Shown here: positions 18,285-26,854 of the stretch, in pieces | Layout of the letters: each line of letters opens with the position of its first letter | Position numbering within the stretch: position 1 is the first letter of the stretch | NCBI RefSeq assembly: GCF_001428605.1 | Contig: NZ_LMID01000011.1 | Location: forward strand, 758,704 to 822,703 | Length of the DNA stretch: 64,000 bases | DNA from: Sphingomonas sp. Root720 | GTDB lineage: Bacteria; Pseudomonadota; Alphaproteobacteria; Sphingomonadales; Sphingomonadaceae | Reading direction: 5' to 3' | Notes under the pieces: generated by a model | Told to the model about the DNA's origin: nothing | What the model saw: the letters and a program-made list of their open reading frames with translations, nothing else | The model's database searches: none | Translations under genes and position numbers: made by a program

Positions 18285-18719
18285 TCAGGTCGGTGCGGCT
18301 TCGTCCTGGGCGAAGGATTTGATGTCGAGCGGTTGCTCGGAAAAATAGACCGTTTCCAGGATGCTCGATATTCTGTCGTCCTCGACCGTGAAGAAGCAGA
18401 AGTCGTACATGCGGTTCTTCTTGCCGGTCTTGTCCTCGAAATCGACGGTATAATAGCCGACGACGTTGTCGCCCTCGACGACCACGCGCTCGAAGGGAAT
18501 GTTGAACCTCCACTTGGCCATCTGCGCGCGCAGATCCAGCGCGTGCTGCAGATGGGTCGCGTGATCGTGGCAGATTATGTCGCCGTTCAGGTACATCGGC
18601 GCTCGCGGCGTGAAGATCGCGGCGATATGCGCCAGGGTCATGTCCTCACCGGTCGATCCCACCCGGTTCAGCCAGCGAAACAGCCGATAGACGGCCTCCA
18701 GCTTTTGCTCTCGTGCCAT
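18285..18719 (-). CDS. NTF2-like (SnoaL-type) protein
   Basis: This is a 144-residue protein. The layout fits the NTF2-like cone fold: N-terminal helices (KLEAVYRLFRWLN), a short strand block around HIAAIFTPRAPMYLNGDII and C-terminal strands (NVVGYYTVDFEDK, MYDFCFFTVEDDRISSI). Members include steroid isomerases, polyketide cyclases and dehydratases. No catalytic residues can be assigned with confidence. It lies downstream of the receptor gene at 18821 on the same strand, but a strong terminator separates them. Confidence 0.75.
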   Translation of the reverse strand: MAREQKLEAVYRLFRWLNRVGSTGEDMTLAHIAAIFTPRAPMYLNGDIICHDHATHLQHALDLRAQMAKWRFNIPFERVVVEGDNVVGYYTVDFEDKTGKKNRMYDFCFFTVEDDRISSILETVYFSEQPLDIKSFAQDEAAPT

Positions 18720-18770
18720 GATGAAGTCCCGTTGCGCAAAAGCCCCGCATGGCGGGGCCCGGAATCATGT

Positions 18771-18802
18771 GAAAAAATGGCCGGGGCTTTTCAACCCCGG
18801 CC
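18771..18802 (-). terminator. Intrinsic terminator of the TonB receptor gene
   Basis: On the minus strand, GGCCGGGG and CCCCGGCC form a stem around an 8-base loop, followed by ATTTTTTC. It starts about 19 bases past the receptor stop. Confidence 0.85.
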
Positions 18803-18820
18803 AGTCGGACGTTGACGCCG

Positions 18821-20965
18821 TCAGAAGCGGACGTTGGCTTCGATGCCGTAGGACCGCGGGGTGTTCATGGTCCGCAGCGTCAGCACCGGGCCGCCGAGCG
18901 GCGCGAAGTTGGCTGCGTTGGGGCCGACGACTGTCGGGAAGCGGGTGTTGGTGATGTTCTTGGCGAACGCGCCGATCGACCAGTGCTCGCTGTCGAGGAA
19001 CAGTCGGAGATCCGCTAGATTTTTCGGTCCTGTGCGGAAGCTGTTGTCCGCGGACCAGTAGATCGGTCCGCGGCGTTCGAAGCTGACGAACGGACGAAGC
19101 TCTAAGTCGCCGCCCAGCGGGATGCGATATTGCATCGAGCCGGTCACGCTATAGCCATTCGACTGGGGCGTCTTGTTGTCGATGGTGGCTGGTTGCGCAG
19201 CGAAGCCCTTGATCACGCTGTCGGCGGTACCGATCCCGAGCGTCACATCGAGCCGGTCGATGGGGCGAGCCGTCATTTCGAGCTCGAACCCCGTCTTGCT
19301 GGTCTTGTCGATATTCGTCAGATTCTGCGCCGGCGGATTGGTGGTGACGAAGTAGATCTGCTCGTTCTTGAGCTCGATATAATAGACGGCGCCGCTCAGG
19401 AATAACCGGTTGTCGAGGAAGCTGCCCTTGAAGCCGAGTTCGTAGCTCCAGTTGGTTTCCTGGGCATATTGGCGCTGGGTGCTCGTCGCCGCATTGAACC
19501 CGCCGCTGCGGAAGCCGCGCGCAACGGTCGCATAGGTCTGGAAATTCTGATCCCAGTTATATTTCAGAGACATCTTCGGCTGGAGCGCCTTGAACGACTT
19601 CGCCACCGCATTGTTCGGCGGGGCGGTCGAGCCATCGTCGTCGGAGCTGCGCTTGTCATGATCGTAGCGCAGTCCGAGCGTCAGCTGGAACGCCGAGCCG
19701 ATGTCGGCCGTGGTCTGGCCGAAAACGGCGTAGGCCTTGCTCCGATTATGATCGTTGCTGTCCTGCAGGAACACGGTCGGATTGAGCTCGAACGGAATCA
19801 CCAGGACGCGCCCGGTCTTGCGGTCCTGGTAGAAGCCGCCGACGAGCCAGGTGATGCCCGAGCTGTTGTTCGAAGCCAGGCGGACTTCCTGCGAAAAAGC
19901 GTCGATATTGATCCGCACGTCCTGCGTGAGCGCGGGCAGCGTGGAGAAATCGCCGTCCCCATATTGGGACTGGCGCGCGCGGTTGCGGTAGCTGATGGAT
20001 GACAGCGTCGCGCCGCCGAAATCATAATCGACCTTCAGCGACCCCTCGTACAGTTTCCTGTAAAGGTCGAGATCGAGGTTGGTGGCGAGGTGCGATCGCT
20101 TGTCGTTCAGGTCCGACTGTCCCAGCACGAGTTCGTTGCCGAACGAACCGAAAACGGAATCGGTGTAGCTGCCGCGGAGTTCGACGTTCAGGGCGCCGCC
20201 TTCATTGTAGATCAGCGCCGCCCGCACCGACTTGTCGTCGATCATGTTGGCGTTGCGGCGGGTTCCGACATTCGGAAAATAGCCGTTGAAGGCGGGATCC
20301 GGGAAGGTCGTGATCCGCTGCGCGGGATCATTCTTATAATTGCCGTCGAACTTGCGATAGGAACCGCTCAGCGAGAAGTAGAGCGCATCGCGGGCGATCG
20401 GCCCGGAGACATTCGCCTGGGCGACCTTGTCATCGCCGTTGGCGTAGGAAATTTTCGCCATCGCCGACAGGGCGTTGGTCGGCTTCTTCGTGGTGATGTT
20501 GATGGCACCCGCGATCGCGTTGCGGCCATAGAGCGAGCCCTGGGGACCACGCAGCACCTCGATGCGGTCGATGTTGACCAGATCGATGTTCAGAAAGGTG
20601 AGGTCGCTCAGCTGCACGCCGTCGATCACGATCGCCATCGGCGCTTCGGCGCCCTGCGGGGTGGTGATGCCGCGTGCGGTGAGCACCGTATAGGCCGGCC
20701 CGAAGCCGGTGTTGATGTTCACATTGGGGGTGAACTTCGAAAAATCCTCCACGTTCCGGACGCCCGCATTCGCGATGACGGTGCTCGATATCACGCTGAT
20801 GGATTCCGGAACCTTCTGGAGGTTCTCCGAACGCTTGCGCGCCGTCACGACGATGTCGCCGGCGCTGCCGCCTTCAGCCCCGCCGGTCTGCGCCAGCGCC
20901 GACGTCGAGATCGCCGCGGTGGACGCCATGAGGATCGCGATAGTTCCACTACTGATTTTGATCAT
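18821..20965 (-). CDS. TonB-dependent receptor
   Basis: This is a 714-residue outer-membrane protein from ATG 20965, preceded by AAAGGGGAAATCA. The signal peptide spans about 27 residues and is cleaved after ALA. The DIVVTARKR box, plug domain (VPESISVISS ... IEVLRGPQGSLYGRNAIAGAINI) and barrel follow, ending GIEANVRF. It is oriented against the receptor at 14452 and is preceded on its strand by the molybdopterin enzyme. A terminator lies right after the stop. It is distinct in sequence from the other four receptors. Confidence 0.93.
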   Translation of the reverse strand: MIKISSGTIAILMASTAAISTSALAQTGGAEGGSAGDIVVTARKRSENLQKVPESISVISSTVIANAGVRNVEDFSKFTPNVNINTGFGPAYTVLTARGITTPQGAEAPMAIVIDGVQLSDLTFLNIDLVNIDRIEVLRGPQGSLYGRNAIAGAINITTKKPTNALSAMAKISYANGDDKVAQANVSGPIARDALYFSLSGSYRKFDGNYKNDPAQRITTFPDPAFNGYFPNVGTRRNANMIDDKSVRAALIYNEGGALNVELRGSYTDSVFGSFGNELVLGQSDLNDKRSHLATNLDLDLYRKLYEGSLKVDYDFGGATLSSISYRNRARQSQYGDGDFSTLPALTQDVRINIDAFSQEVRLASNNSSGITWLVGGFYQDRKTGRVLVIPFELNPTVFLQDSNDHNRSKAYAVFGQTTADIGSAFQLTLGLRYDHDKRSSDDDGSTAPPNNAVAKSFKALQPKMSLKYNWDQNFQTYATVARGFRSGGFNAATSTQRQYAQETNWSYELGFKGSFLDNRLFLSGAVYYIELKNEQIYFVTTNPPAQNLTNIDKTSKTGFELEMTARPIDRLDVTLGIGTADSVIKGFAAQPATIDNKTPQSNGYSVTGSMQYRIPLGGDLELRPFVSFERRGPIYWSADNSFRTGPKNLADLRLFLDSEHWSIGAFAKNITNTRFPTVVGPNAANFAPLGGPVLTLRTMNTPRSYGIEANVRF

Positions 20966-21179
20966 TGATTTCCCCTTTCGCGTCCCGGGGCATGTTCTGG
21001 GCTCCCGGGAAGAGATGGAAATGCTACGCGAGGGGTAGGGAATGGCCTCATCCCCATAAAGGTGGGTTGGCAGCAGAATAGAGGGGGAGCGCCGTTCGTC
21101 TCCCTGCGCGACCAAATAGCGCACCCTCTCATTTCCAGTGCGAAGCCGGATTAGCTTATCAGGATTGCCCTCGCGACTG

Positions 21180-23333
21180 TCATTCGGACCTCGCTATATT
21201 ATCCTGGCCGGCACGTTCCGCCTGGTGATCCGGCCGCAGCCCTCGGACCTGGCAGGGGATAGCCTGAAACACCGAGCCCGCCGATGGCCGATCGACGAGT
21301 TTCTCGTCGACGAGCAGGTTGAAATTGGCACCCGGCAGCCGGCCGGCGATCTTCCAGTGCGGTTCTGCTACACGGTGGTCCCATCCATGCGGCAAGCAGA
21401 GGCTGCCCTGCATGATCTCGTCGGAGATCCGGATCTGGGTGGTCGCCGCGCCGGTTGCCGTGCTGACTTCCGCCCAGTCGTCGTCGACCAGCCCGAGCTG
21501 CGCGGCATCGACGGGATGGATGAGCAGATGATGGTCCGGCCTGCGCGCCATCAGGCGAGGGAGATTGTGCATCCAGCTGTTGTTGGAGCGAGCGTTGCGG
21601 CGACCGATCAGCAGATGCTCGTCATCGCTGGCCTGGTCGAGCAGGTGGCCTATGTCGTCGAGGATCGCCGGACAGGCCAGATCGATGCGCTTGCTCGCGG
21701 TCATCAGCCGACCGGGCATGCAGGGTTGTAGTGGGCCGAGATCGATACCGTTCGGTCGGGCCAGCAAGGCATCGACGGTGATGTCGGGACGCGGGCTGCG
21801 CGCCAATATGGCGGCGAGCATGGCCTCCGGCGTCGAAATGGGCGTAGCGGGCCTATTGCCGCGAGACGCGAGGCGCCGGGTCAACTCTTCTAATATCTCC
21901 CAGTCCTGCCGCTCGTCGGGGCCTGCCGGTAACAGCGCGCGGGTATAGCGGGCGGAGTTGCGGACACCGAAGCGGGCCGTGAACATCGGGTAATGATCGC
22001 GCTGGAGCAGCGAAACCGGTGGAAGCACGATGTCGGCCAGTCGGTTGCTCTCGTTCAGATAGAAGTCGATGGCGACGAAAAAATCGAGCGAGCGTAACGC
22101 CGTGGACATCTTGTTGCTGTTCGGTGCGGACCGCACCGGATTGCCGGCCAGCGAGACAAGTGCACGAACGCGGCCCTCGCCGGGGGTGAGGATCTCCTCG
22201 GCAAGTGCCGCGACGGGCATCAGGCCGCTGAACTCCGGATAGGCTGAAACCCGGCTATGCCATCTCCCGACGGCGCCCGCATCGGCTATCGACGGCATGT
22301 CCGGTGCGACATGATCGGCGAACATGACGCCGCCCGGACGATCGAAGTTGCCGGTCAGAAGATTGAGGAGCTGGATCGCCCATTGGCACAGGCTACCGAA
22401 CCGCTGCACCGATATGCCGATTCGACCATAGCATGCCGCGCCTTTTGCATCGGCCAGATCGCGTGCGAGCGCGCGGATCACCTCCGGTGCGATGCCGGTC
22501 CGCAGAGCGGCGCGTTCGGGCGAAATCGTGGCGCAATGTCGCCGTACCGCCTCGAGACCATCGACATGATGGCTCATCTTGCCGAGATCGACGCGTCCTT
22601 CCTCGAACAGGACATGGATCATCGCCAGCAGCAGGAAGGCGTCGGTTCCCGGTCGGATGAAATGATGCTCGTCCGCGACCCTCGCCGTTTCGGTGCGGCG
22701 CGGATCGATCACGATCATTCGTCCACCCCGCGCCCTCAGTGCCCGCAGGCGTCCGGGAAAGTCGGGAACCGTCATCATGCTGCCGTTGGAGACCATAGGG
22801 TTGGCCCCGATCGCCAGCAGGTGGCTGGTTCTATCGATGTCCGCGACGGGCAGCAGGAACTGATGTCCGTACAGAGCGAGCGCGACCAACTGCACCGGAA
22901 GGATGTCGAGCGACGCAGCGGAATAGATGTTGCGGGTGGCGAGTTCGGCCAGAAACGGCGGGTAGTGGCTATGGATACCCAAATTGTGGGCGGTAGGATT
23001 GCCGCCATAGACGGCGATGCTGTCGCCGCCGTGGCCGGAGCGGATTTCGTGAAGCCGATCGGCTACCCGGTCCAGGGCCTCGTCCCAGCTACATCGTCTC
23101 CAGTCATCGCCATGTCGGATCATCGGCGTTCGCAGGCGATCGGGATCTTCAAGTAGATCCTTCAGCGCCACACCCTTGGGGCAGACATGGCCCCGGCTTG
23201 CCACATCGGCCGGATTGCCGCGGATCGACGTGACGGTCTCGCCGTCCAGTTCGACCAGCAGCCCGCACCCCGCCTCGCAGATCGGGCAGATGATATGCGA
23301 CGACCGTTTTCCCGCCGACGGGGTAGGGGTCAT
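21180..23333 (-). CDS. Molybdopterin-dependent oxidoreductase, 4Fe-4S type (formate-dehydrogenase-like)
   Basis: This is a 717-residue protein. The N-terminal iron-sulfur motif is CPICEAGC plus GHVCPKG, giving the CxxCxxxC...C pattern of the Mo/W-bis-MGD enzymes. GGNPTAHN and a NIYSAASLDILP segment lie near the Mo site, where a Ser or Asp rather than Sec/Cys seems likely. LLAIGANPMVSNGS and IVIDPRRTETA follow, and the C-terminal MGD-binding domain (NNSWMHNLPRLM ... VEVSTATG-like region) is present. No electron-transfer subunit is adjacent. It overlaps the AhpD-like gene by ATGA. The reaction is not assignable. Confidence 0.87.
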   Translation of the reverse strand: MTPTPSAGKRSSHIICPICEAGCGLLVELDGETVTSIRGNPADVASRGHVCPKGVALKDLLEDPDRLRTPMIRHGDDWRRCSWDEALDRVADRLHEIRSGHGGDSIAVYGGNPTAHNLGIHSHYPPFLAELATRNIYSAASLDILPVQLVALALYGHQFLLPVADIDRTSHLLAIGANPMVSNGSMMTVPDFPGRLRALRARGGRMIVIDPRRTETARVADEHHFIRPGTDAFLLLAMIHVLFEEGRVDLGKMSHHVDGLEAVRRHCATISPERAALRTGIAPEVIRALARDLADAKGAACYGRIGISVQRFGSLCQWAIQLLNLLTGNFDRPGGVMFADHVAPDMPSIADAGAVGRWHSRVSAYPEFSGLMPVAALAEEILTPGEGRVRALVSLAGNPVRSAPNSNKMSTALRSLDFFVAIDFYLNESNRLADIVLPPVSLLQRDHYPMFTARFGVRNSARYTRALLPAGPDERQDWEILEELTRRLASRGNRPATPISTPEAMLAAILARSPRPDITVDALLARPNGIDLGPLQPCMPGRLMTASKRIDLACPAILDDIGHLLDQASDDEHLLIGRRNARSNNSWMHNLPRLMARRPDHHLLIHPVDAAQLGLVDDDWAEVSTATGAATTQIRISDEIMQGSLCLPHGWDHRVAEPHWKIAGRLPGANFNLLVDEKLVDRPSAGSVFQAIPCQVRGLRPDHQAERAGQDNIARSE

Positions 23334-23668
23334 TGCCCTGTGGTGTTGTCGAAGGCGTCAAGGGCGCGGGTGGAGTAGACCAAGGCTGCACCGGCGTTCA
23401 TGGACACCGCGACGCCTAGGGCTTCGGCCAGTTCTTCGCGGCTCGCGCCAGCCTTCATAGCCTCGTTGCTATGGACTGAGATGCAGCCGTCGCAGCGCGT
23501 TGTCACGGCGACCGCCAAGGCAATGAGCTGGCGGGTCTTTTCATCGAGCCGGGCGGTCTTGCGACCGGCACCGGAGGCGGTGAGATAGCCCGCCACGGTG
23601 TCGGGAGACAGTTCGTGCAATTTGCCGACATTGGCGAGCAAATGATCGCGGGTATCATTCCAGTTCAT
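23330..23668 (-). CDS. Carboxymuconolactone decarboxylase/AhpD-like protein
   Basis: This is a 112-residue protein, the usual size for the family. The all-helical fold carries a TTRCDGCISVHS motif near residues 58-69: two cysteines three apart followed by His, as in AhpD-type peroxidases and thiol-disulfide relays. The ASREELAEALGVAV helix is typical. It overlaps the molybdopterin oxidoreductase by 4 bases, so the two are co-translated and the AhpD-like protein may support redox or thiol chemistry for that enzyme. Confidence 0.88.
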   Translation of the reverse strand: MNWNDTRDHLLANVGKLHELSPDTVAGYLTASGAGRKTARLDEKTRQLIALAVAVTTRCDGCISVHSNEAMKAGASREELAEALGVAVSMNAGAALVYSTRALDAFDNTTGQ

Positions 23669-23827
23669 GGCTTTCTTCCTGTGGTGGCGGAAGCCCCAAG
23701 CTAAATGACCGGCTGGGCTCTCACAATTGAGCCAACTAGGGCTGCGATATCGGTGCTGCTATTAATTCTCGAAATAAATCAGATGGATCATTGGGTTAAG
23801 GAAATTTTGTGCTCGGCGTCCCATCCC

Positions 23828-24046
23828 TTATCGATCAGACACCACACTAATTTTGTACAGAGTTCCGTTGGCGGGCATGTCGGCCTTGAGTGGCGCATTT
23901 TTACAGTCTGAGAGGAACTCAGGCAGGATGTTGGACGAACTGCAATAGACGCAGCGAGGCACCCGGACACGGGCTGAGGAATTATGGCCTTTGGCCAGAT
24001 CGCAAGTTGGAAGCGCCTCGCTGTAGCCGACTAGAATGGGGCACAT
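23828..24046 (-). CDS. Possible small Cys-rich hypothetical protein
   Basis: This is a 72-residue open frame from ATG 24046, with a weak CAGGAAG site upstream. It contains five cysteines, including CVYC near the middle, and ends in a LYKISVVSDR strand-like segment. Third-position GC is clearly lower than in the surrounding genes, so if real it is probably foreign. I do not recognise it and a chance frame is possible. Confidence 0.28.
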   Translation of the reverse strand: MCPILVGYSEALPTCDLAKGHNSSARVRVPRCVYCSSSNILPEFLSDCKNAPLKADMPANGTLYKISVVSDR

Positions 24047-24113
24047 TGGGCCTGCTTCCTGCCGCGAAGCGAGCAATCAGACCCGTGCTCCCGCGACACT
24101 CGGGAGCGGGGCC

Positions 24114-24225
24114 TAGTAACCTCTCTACGCAGACTCGGTCACCAGTTTCTGGAGGCCGGGTGGCATGCGCGTATGTCCAGCCGGCAACGGTAAAGGCGCA
24201 TGCGCCTGTGCGTAGCAGGTTACTA
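24114..24225. repeat. Long imperfect inverted repeat (112 nt)
   Basis: Outer arms TAGTAACCTCTCTACGC and GCGTAGCAGGTTACTA match except for a one-base bulge and one mismatch. A 12-base palindrome GGCGCATGCGCC lies inside the right part. It could be a structured RNA or recombination scar. The attC core pattern is not satisfied. Confidence 0.45.
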
Positions 24226-24310
24226 ACATCCGGCTTTGGCCGTCGCCCCGAGAGGACATAGGCGCGACGAGACAAGCCGAGGCCAAGGCGTCGCCCGAAC
24301 TGGGGACGTC

Positions 24311-24909
24311 GTGAAGAAGACATCACAGCCTGATACCGGAGCGCGCCGACGCATGCGCGGCCTCTGGCGGCCAACAATCTCCGTGGCATCGCTGACAGCG
24401 CTTGCCCTGACCGCAGCCTGCTCTCCGCAGGCGTCTGATTTGTCAATGGAATCGAACAAAGTCGATGCGGTGCAAAACAGCCAACAAGCGGTGAACTCTA
24501 CGCCCTGAATGCCTCTGGCTCGTGCACTTGGGTCCATCTCACACCTGCCGAATGCGGGGCCGCGATCAATGAGATCCAGGACAATATCGGGCAGCGGATC
24601 AGCGGTTGGGAGAAGTTCCGGGATGGCCTGATCATCCAGCTGCAAGACGGCACGAAGATGTCTCTGGTCGCGGCGTATCGATTGCCTCGACCCGCCATAT
24701 ACGCCTTTGTCGCGATTGGCCGCGGGAATGCGGGGCTTTCGTGCTGGGCGGCGCATCTGGTGCAGTGCGTGGAGACGTTTTTAGACAGGCATGGTTGGGC
24801 TTCTGCGCGGCTCTTCTCAGCTACCGCTGATTTGTGGTCGGCAGATGCGATGCAGTTGAGACGTCAGGCAGATGCTGCGTGCACCTTTCGGTGCGATGTT
24901 TTCCTATAA
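24311..24909 (+). pseudogene. Frameshifted lipoprotein-like gene
   Basis: One frame (GTG 24311 or ATG 24353) encodes a lipoprotein signal with a SLTALALTAAC lipobox but stops at 24508. The next frame is open from 24439 to 24909 and reads as protein (ELYALNASGSCTWVHL ... GWEKFRDGLIIQLQDG), yet has no start of its own before 24658. A single frameshift in 24439-24508 would join them into a secreted lipoprotein of about 200 residues. I do not recognise the family. Two overlapping chance frames remain possible. Confidence 0.42.
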
Positions 24910-25287
24910 AGTGGGGGCTTATAGAAGGCGGCCCATCGCGGCTGCAGCTTGATGCGGATCGCCTCGGGCGACCGCCTATTTCGCTAGGTGAGGCCGCCGT
25001 GTCGGCAAGCGGGGCGGGGAAGCGGACGACCGCTTTCGCCGACATAGCGGACGATCGGCGAGCCCTTCCGGTTTACCAAAAGCGGACCGTCGGCTTTTAG
25101 GCGCGGCCGCGGCAGCTTAGCGTCAGCTTGGGGGTGGATTGCTGTCCGTCCGTTTACGGGCGGCTCAACGTGAAACCTGCCGTCTCCTCGGTCAAGCGTC
25201 CGTCGCAATCTGCACATAGGTCGGAACGAGCATGTTTCTCCTGCGCGTATCCGAGCGGGTCGATCCGCGGCTGTCGCGGGCGAAGCG

Positions 25288-25896
25288 TCACGCGGGGAAG
25301 CGTTCGCCGGTCAGCGCCTGCACGTAGAACTTCTTCAGCATGACCAGTATGTTCTTCTTGACGTCCTCGCTGACGTCCTCGTGGTCGTATCCGAACTCGC
25401 CGATGAGGGTCTCGGGATAGGACAGCGACTTGGACAATATCAGCGAGGAGAAGCGCAGCTCCTCGTCGGAGCGGAAGGAGCCGCCCAGCTCGGCGATGAG
25501 GTCGTGGATGAACTTGAACCAGTTGGCGCGGTGGACCTTGTACTGGAAGGTCCGCTTGGCCGAGAGGTCGGCGATCGGCCCCGCCTGGAGCAGCGAGAGC
25601 TCCGGCCGGTCGAACCATATGTTGAAGACGATTTCGATGAACCGTTCGAGCTTGGCCTTGGGATCGGTGAATTTGTTGACCTCCTTGATGACCCGCTCGT
25701 CCAGTTCCTTGATGAGGTTCTCGTAGCAGGACCAGAGGACCTGCTCCTTGTTCTTGAAATGATAATAGATCGCGGCCGGCGTGATGTCGCATTCGCTGGC
25801 GATGTCCGGCATCGACGTGCCGCGATAGCCCTTGTTGTAGAAAAGCTTGATGGACGCTTCGATGATAGCGGCTTTGGTTCCGTCTTCTACGTCCAT
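25288..25896 (-). CDS. TetR/AcrR family transcriptional regulator
   Basis: This is a 202-residue protein from ATG 25896, chosen because GGAG lies 8 bases upstream; 25908 is possible. The N-terminal DNA-binding domain (AIIEASIKLFYNKGYRGTSMPDIASECDITPAAIYYHFKN) is a classic TetR helix-turn-helix. The ligand domain has a FDRPELSLLQ segment often seen in regulators of lipid or CoA-ester metabolism. It is downstream of glpF on the same strand. Palindromic operator candidates at 26095, 29941, 30076, 33168 and 38791 make it the best local candidate for controlling region 2. Confidence 0.9.
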   Translation of the reverse strand: MDVEDGTKAAIIEASIKLFYNKGYRGTSMPDIASECDITPAAIYYHFKNKEQVLWSCYENLIKELDERVIKEVNKFTDPKAKLERFIEIVFNIWFDRPELSLLQAGPIADLSAKRTFQYKVHRANWFKFIHDLIAELGGSFRSDEELRFSSLILSKSLSYPETLIGEFGYDHEDVSEDVKKNILVMLKKFYVQALTGERFPA

Positions 25897-26094
25897 TGAA
25901 CGCTCCATAAGGGGTATGGATTCGGGCAATCCATCTGTGTCTGTTCTTCGGGAATGGGCCCCGGCGGGGCGGAGGATCGGCTGCGCCGACGCCATCAGAT
26001 CATGATGATAGGATGGTCGCCCCCGCCAACTGCCATGCCCGAACGCCTATGCAATATCTGCCGGCCACTATGCCAGAGAATAGCGCCGCGTCCA

Positions 26095-26112
26095 TGATTG
26101 ATCGTTCATTCA
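26095..26112. promoter_or_regulatory. Putative TetR operator (autoregulation)
   Basis: The sequence TGATTGATCGTTCATTCA reads TGA-W-TGA-W-CG-W-TCA-W-TCA and is symmetric about the central CG except at the A/T positions. It lies in the 232-base gap between the glpF stop and tetR, about 200 bases before the tetR start. It shares GATCGTTCA with the site at 30076. Confidence 0.5.
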
Positions 26113-26128
26113 GTGCGTTGCGCGTGTG

Positions 26129-26854
26129 TCAGGCGCCGATGCGCGACAGGGCGAGGCCGGCCAGCGCGGCGCCGATCACGGGCCCGAGCACCGGGATGGG
26201 GGCGTAGCGCCAGTCGGAATCTCCCTTGCCGGGGATGGGCAGCAGCGCATGGGCGATGCGTGGGCCGAGGTCGCGGGCCGGGTTGATCGCATAGCCGGTG
26301 GTCCCGCCCAGCGACAGGCCGATCGCCCAGACGATCACCGCGACCAGATAGGGCGCGACGCCGTCGGCCAGGCCGTGCGGCGCGACCGCCGGGGACAGCA
26401 TCGCGCCGATCGCGAAGGTCAGCGCGAAGGTGCCGATGATCTCGCTGATCAGGTTCGCCTTGACGTCGCGCAGCGCTGGCGCGGTGCAGAAGGCCGCGCG
26501 CTTGATCGCCGGATCGGCGGTGCCCCGCCAATGCGGAAGATAGTGGAGGAAGACCAGCGCGGCGCCGAGCATCGCGCCGAGCAGCTCGCCCGCGATCGCC
26601 TGCGGGATGCCGGTCCAGTCGCCGTGCCGGACCGCCATGCCGATCGCGAAGGCGGGGTTGAGATAGGCGGCTGCGCTGCCGCATGCCTTGGCGACGACGA
26701 TGCCGACGAACACGGCGAAGGCCCAGCCGGCGGTGATCGCCATCCAGCCGGCATTCTCCGCCTTCGACGCCTTGAGCAGTGCGCCGGCGACGACCCCGTT
26801 GCCGAACAGGATCAGCGCGGCGGTACCCAGCAATTCCCCGAGGAAGATATTCAC
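26129..26854 (-). CDS. glpF: Aquaglyceroporin, glycerol facilitator-like MIP protein
   Basis: This is a 241-residue channel from GTG 26854, overlapping the glycerol kinase stop by 4 bases (GTGA). The frame is open further upstream, but MIP homology starts at [20 protein letters not shown]. Both NPA motifs are present: LNPAFAIG after the second membrane helix and [10 protein letters not shown] in the second half. The Asp right after NPAR is the marker of glycerol-conducting rather than water-only channels. Six membrane segments are visible. Last of the glpDKF run. Confidence 0.92.
   Translation of the reverse strand: MNIFLGELLGTAALILFGNGVVAGALLKASKAENAGWMAITAGWAFAVFVGIVVAKACGSAAAYLNPAFAIGMAVRHGDWTGIPQAIAGELLGAMLGAALVFLHYLPHWRGTADPAIKRAAFCTAPALRDVKANLISEIIGTFALTFAIGAMLSPAVAPHGLADGVAPYLVAVIVWAIGLSLGGTTGYAINPARDLGPRIAHALLPIPGKGDSDWRYAPIPVLGPVIGAALAGLALSRIGA

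Larger units (their letters stand above)
23669..25287. other. Gene-poor 1.6 kb segment with broken and uncertain genes
   Basis: This stretch separates regions 1 and 2. Its first 200 bases are AT-richer than anything nearby. It holds a possible small cysteine-rich gene, a long imperfect inverted repeat and a frameshifted lipoprotein-like gene, each listed separately. From 24910 to 25287 nothing is supported. Short repeats of GCGGAC occur near 25020-25100 but are not convincing as an element. Confidence 0.6.

Noticed and set aside
24114-24225. Integron attC site
   Set aside because: The ends lack the RYYYAAC/GTTRRRY core pattern, and no integrase is near.
24223-24756. Minus-strand 177-codon frame
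   Set aside because: It is antisense to the lipoprotein-like remnant, and no motif or ribosome site was found.
25020-25100. Tandem repeat or CRISPR-like pattern of GCGGAC units
   Set aside because: Units are short, irregular in spacing and lack unique spacers.
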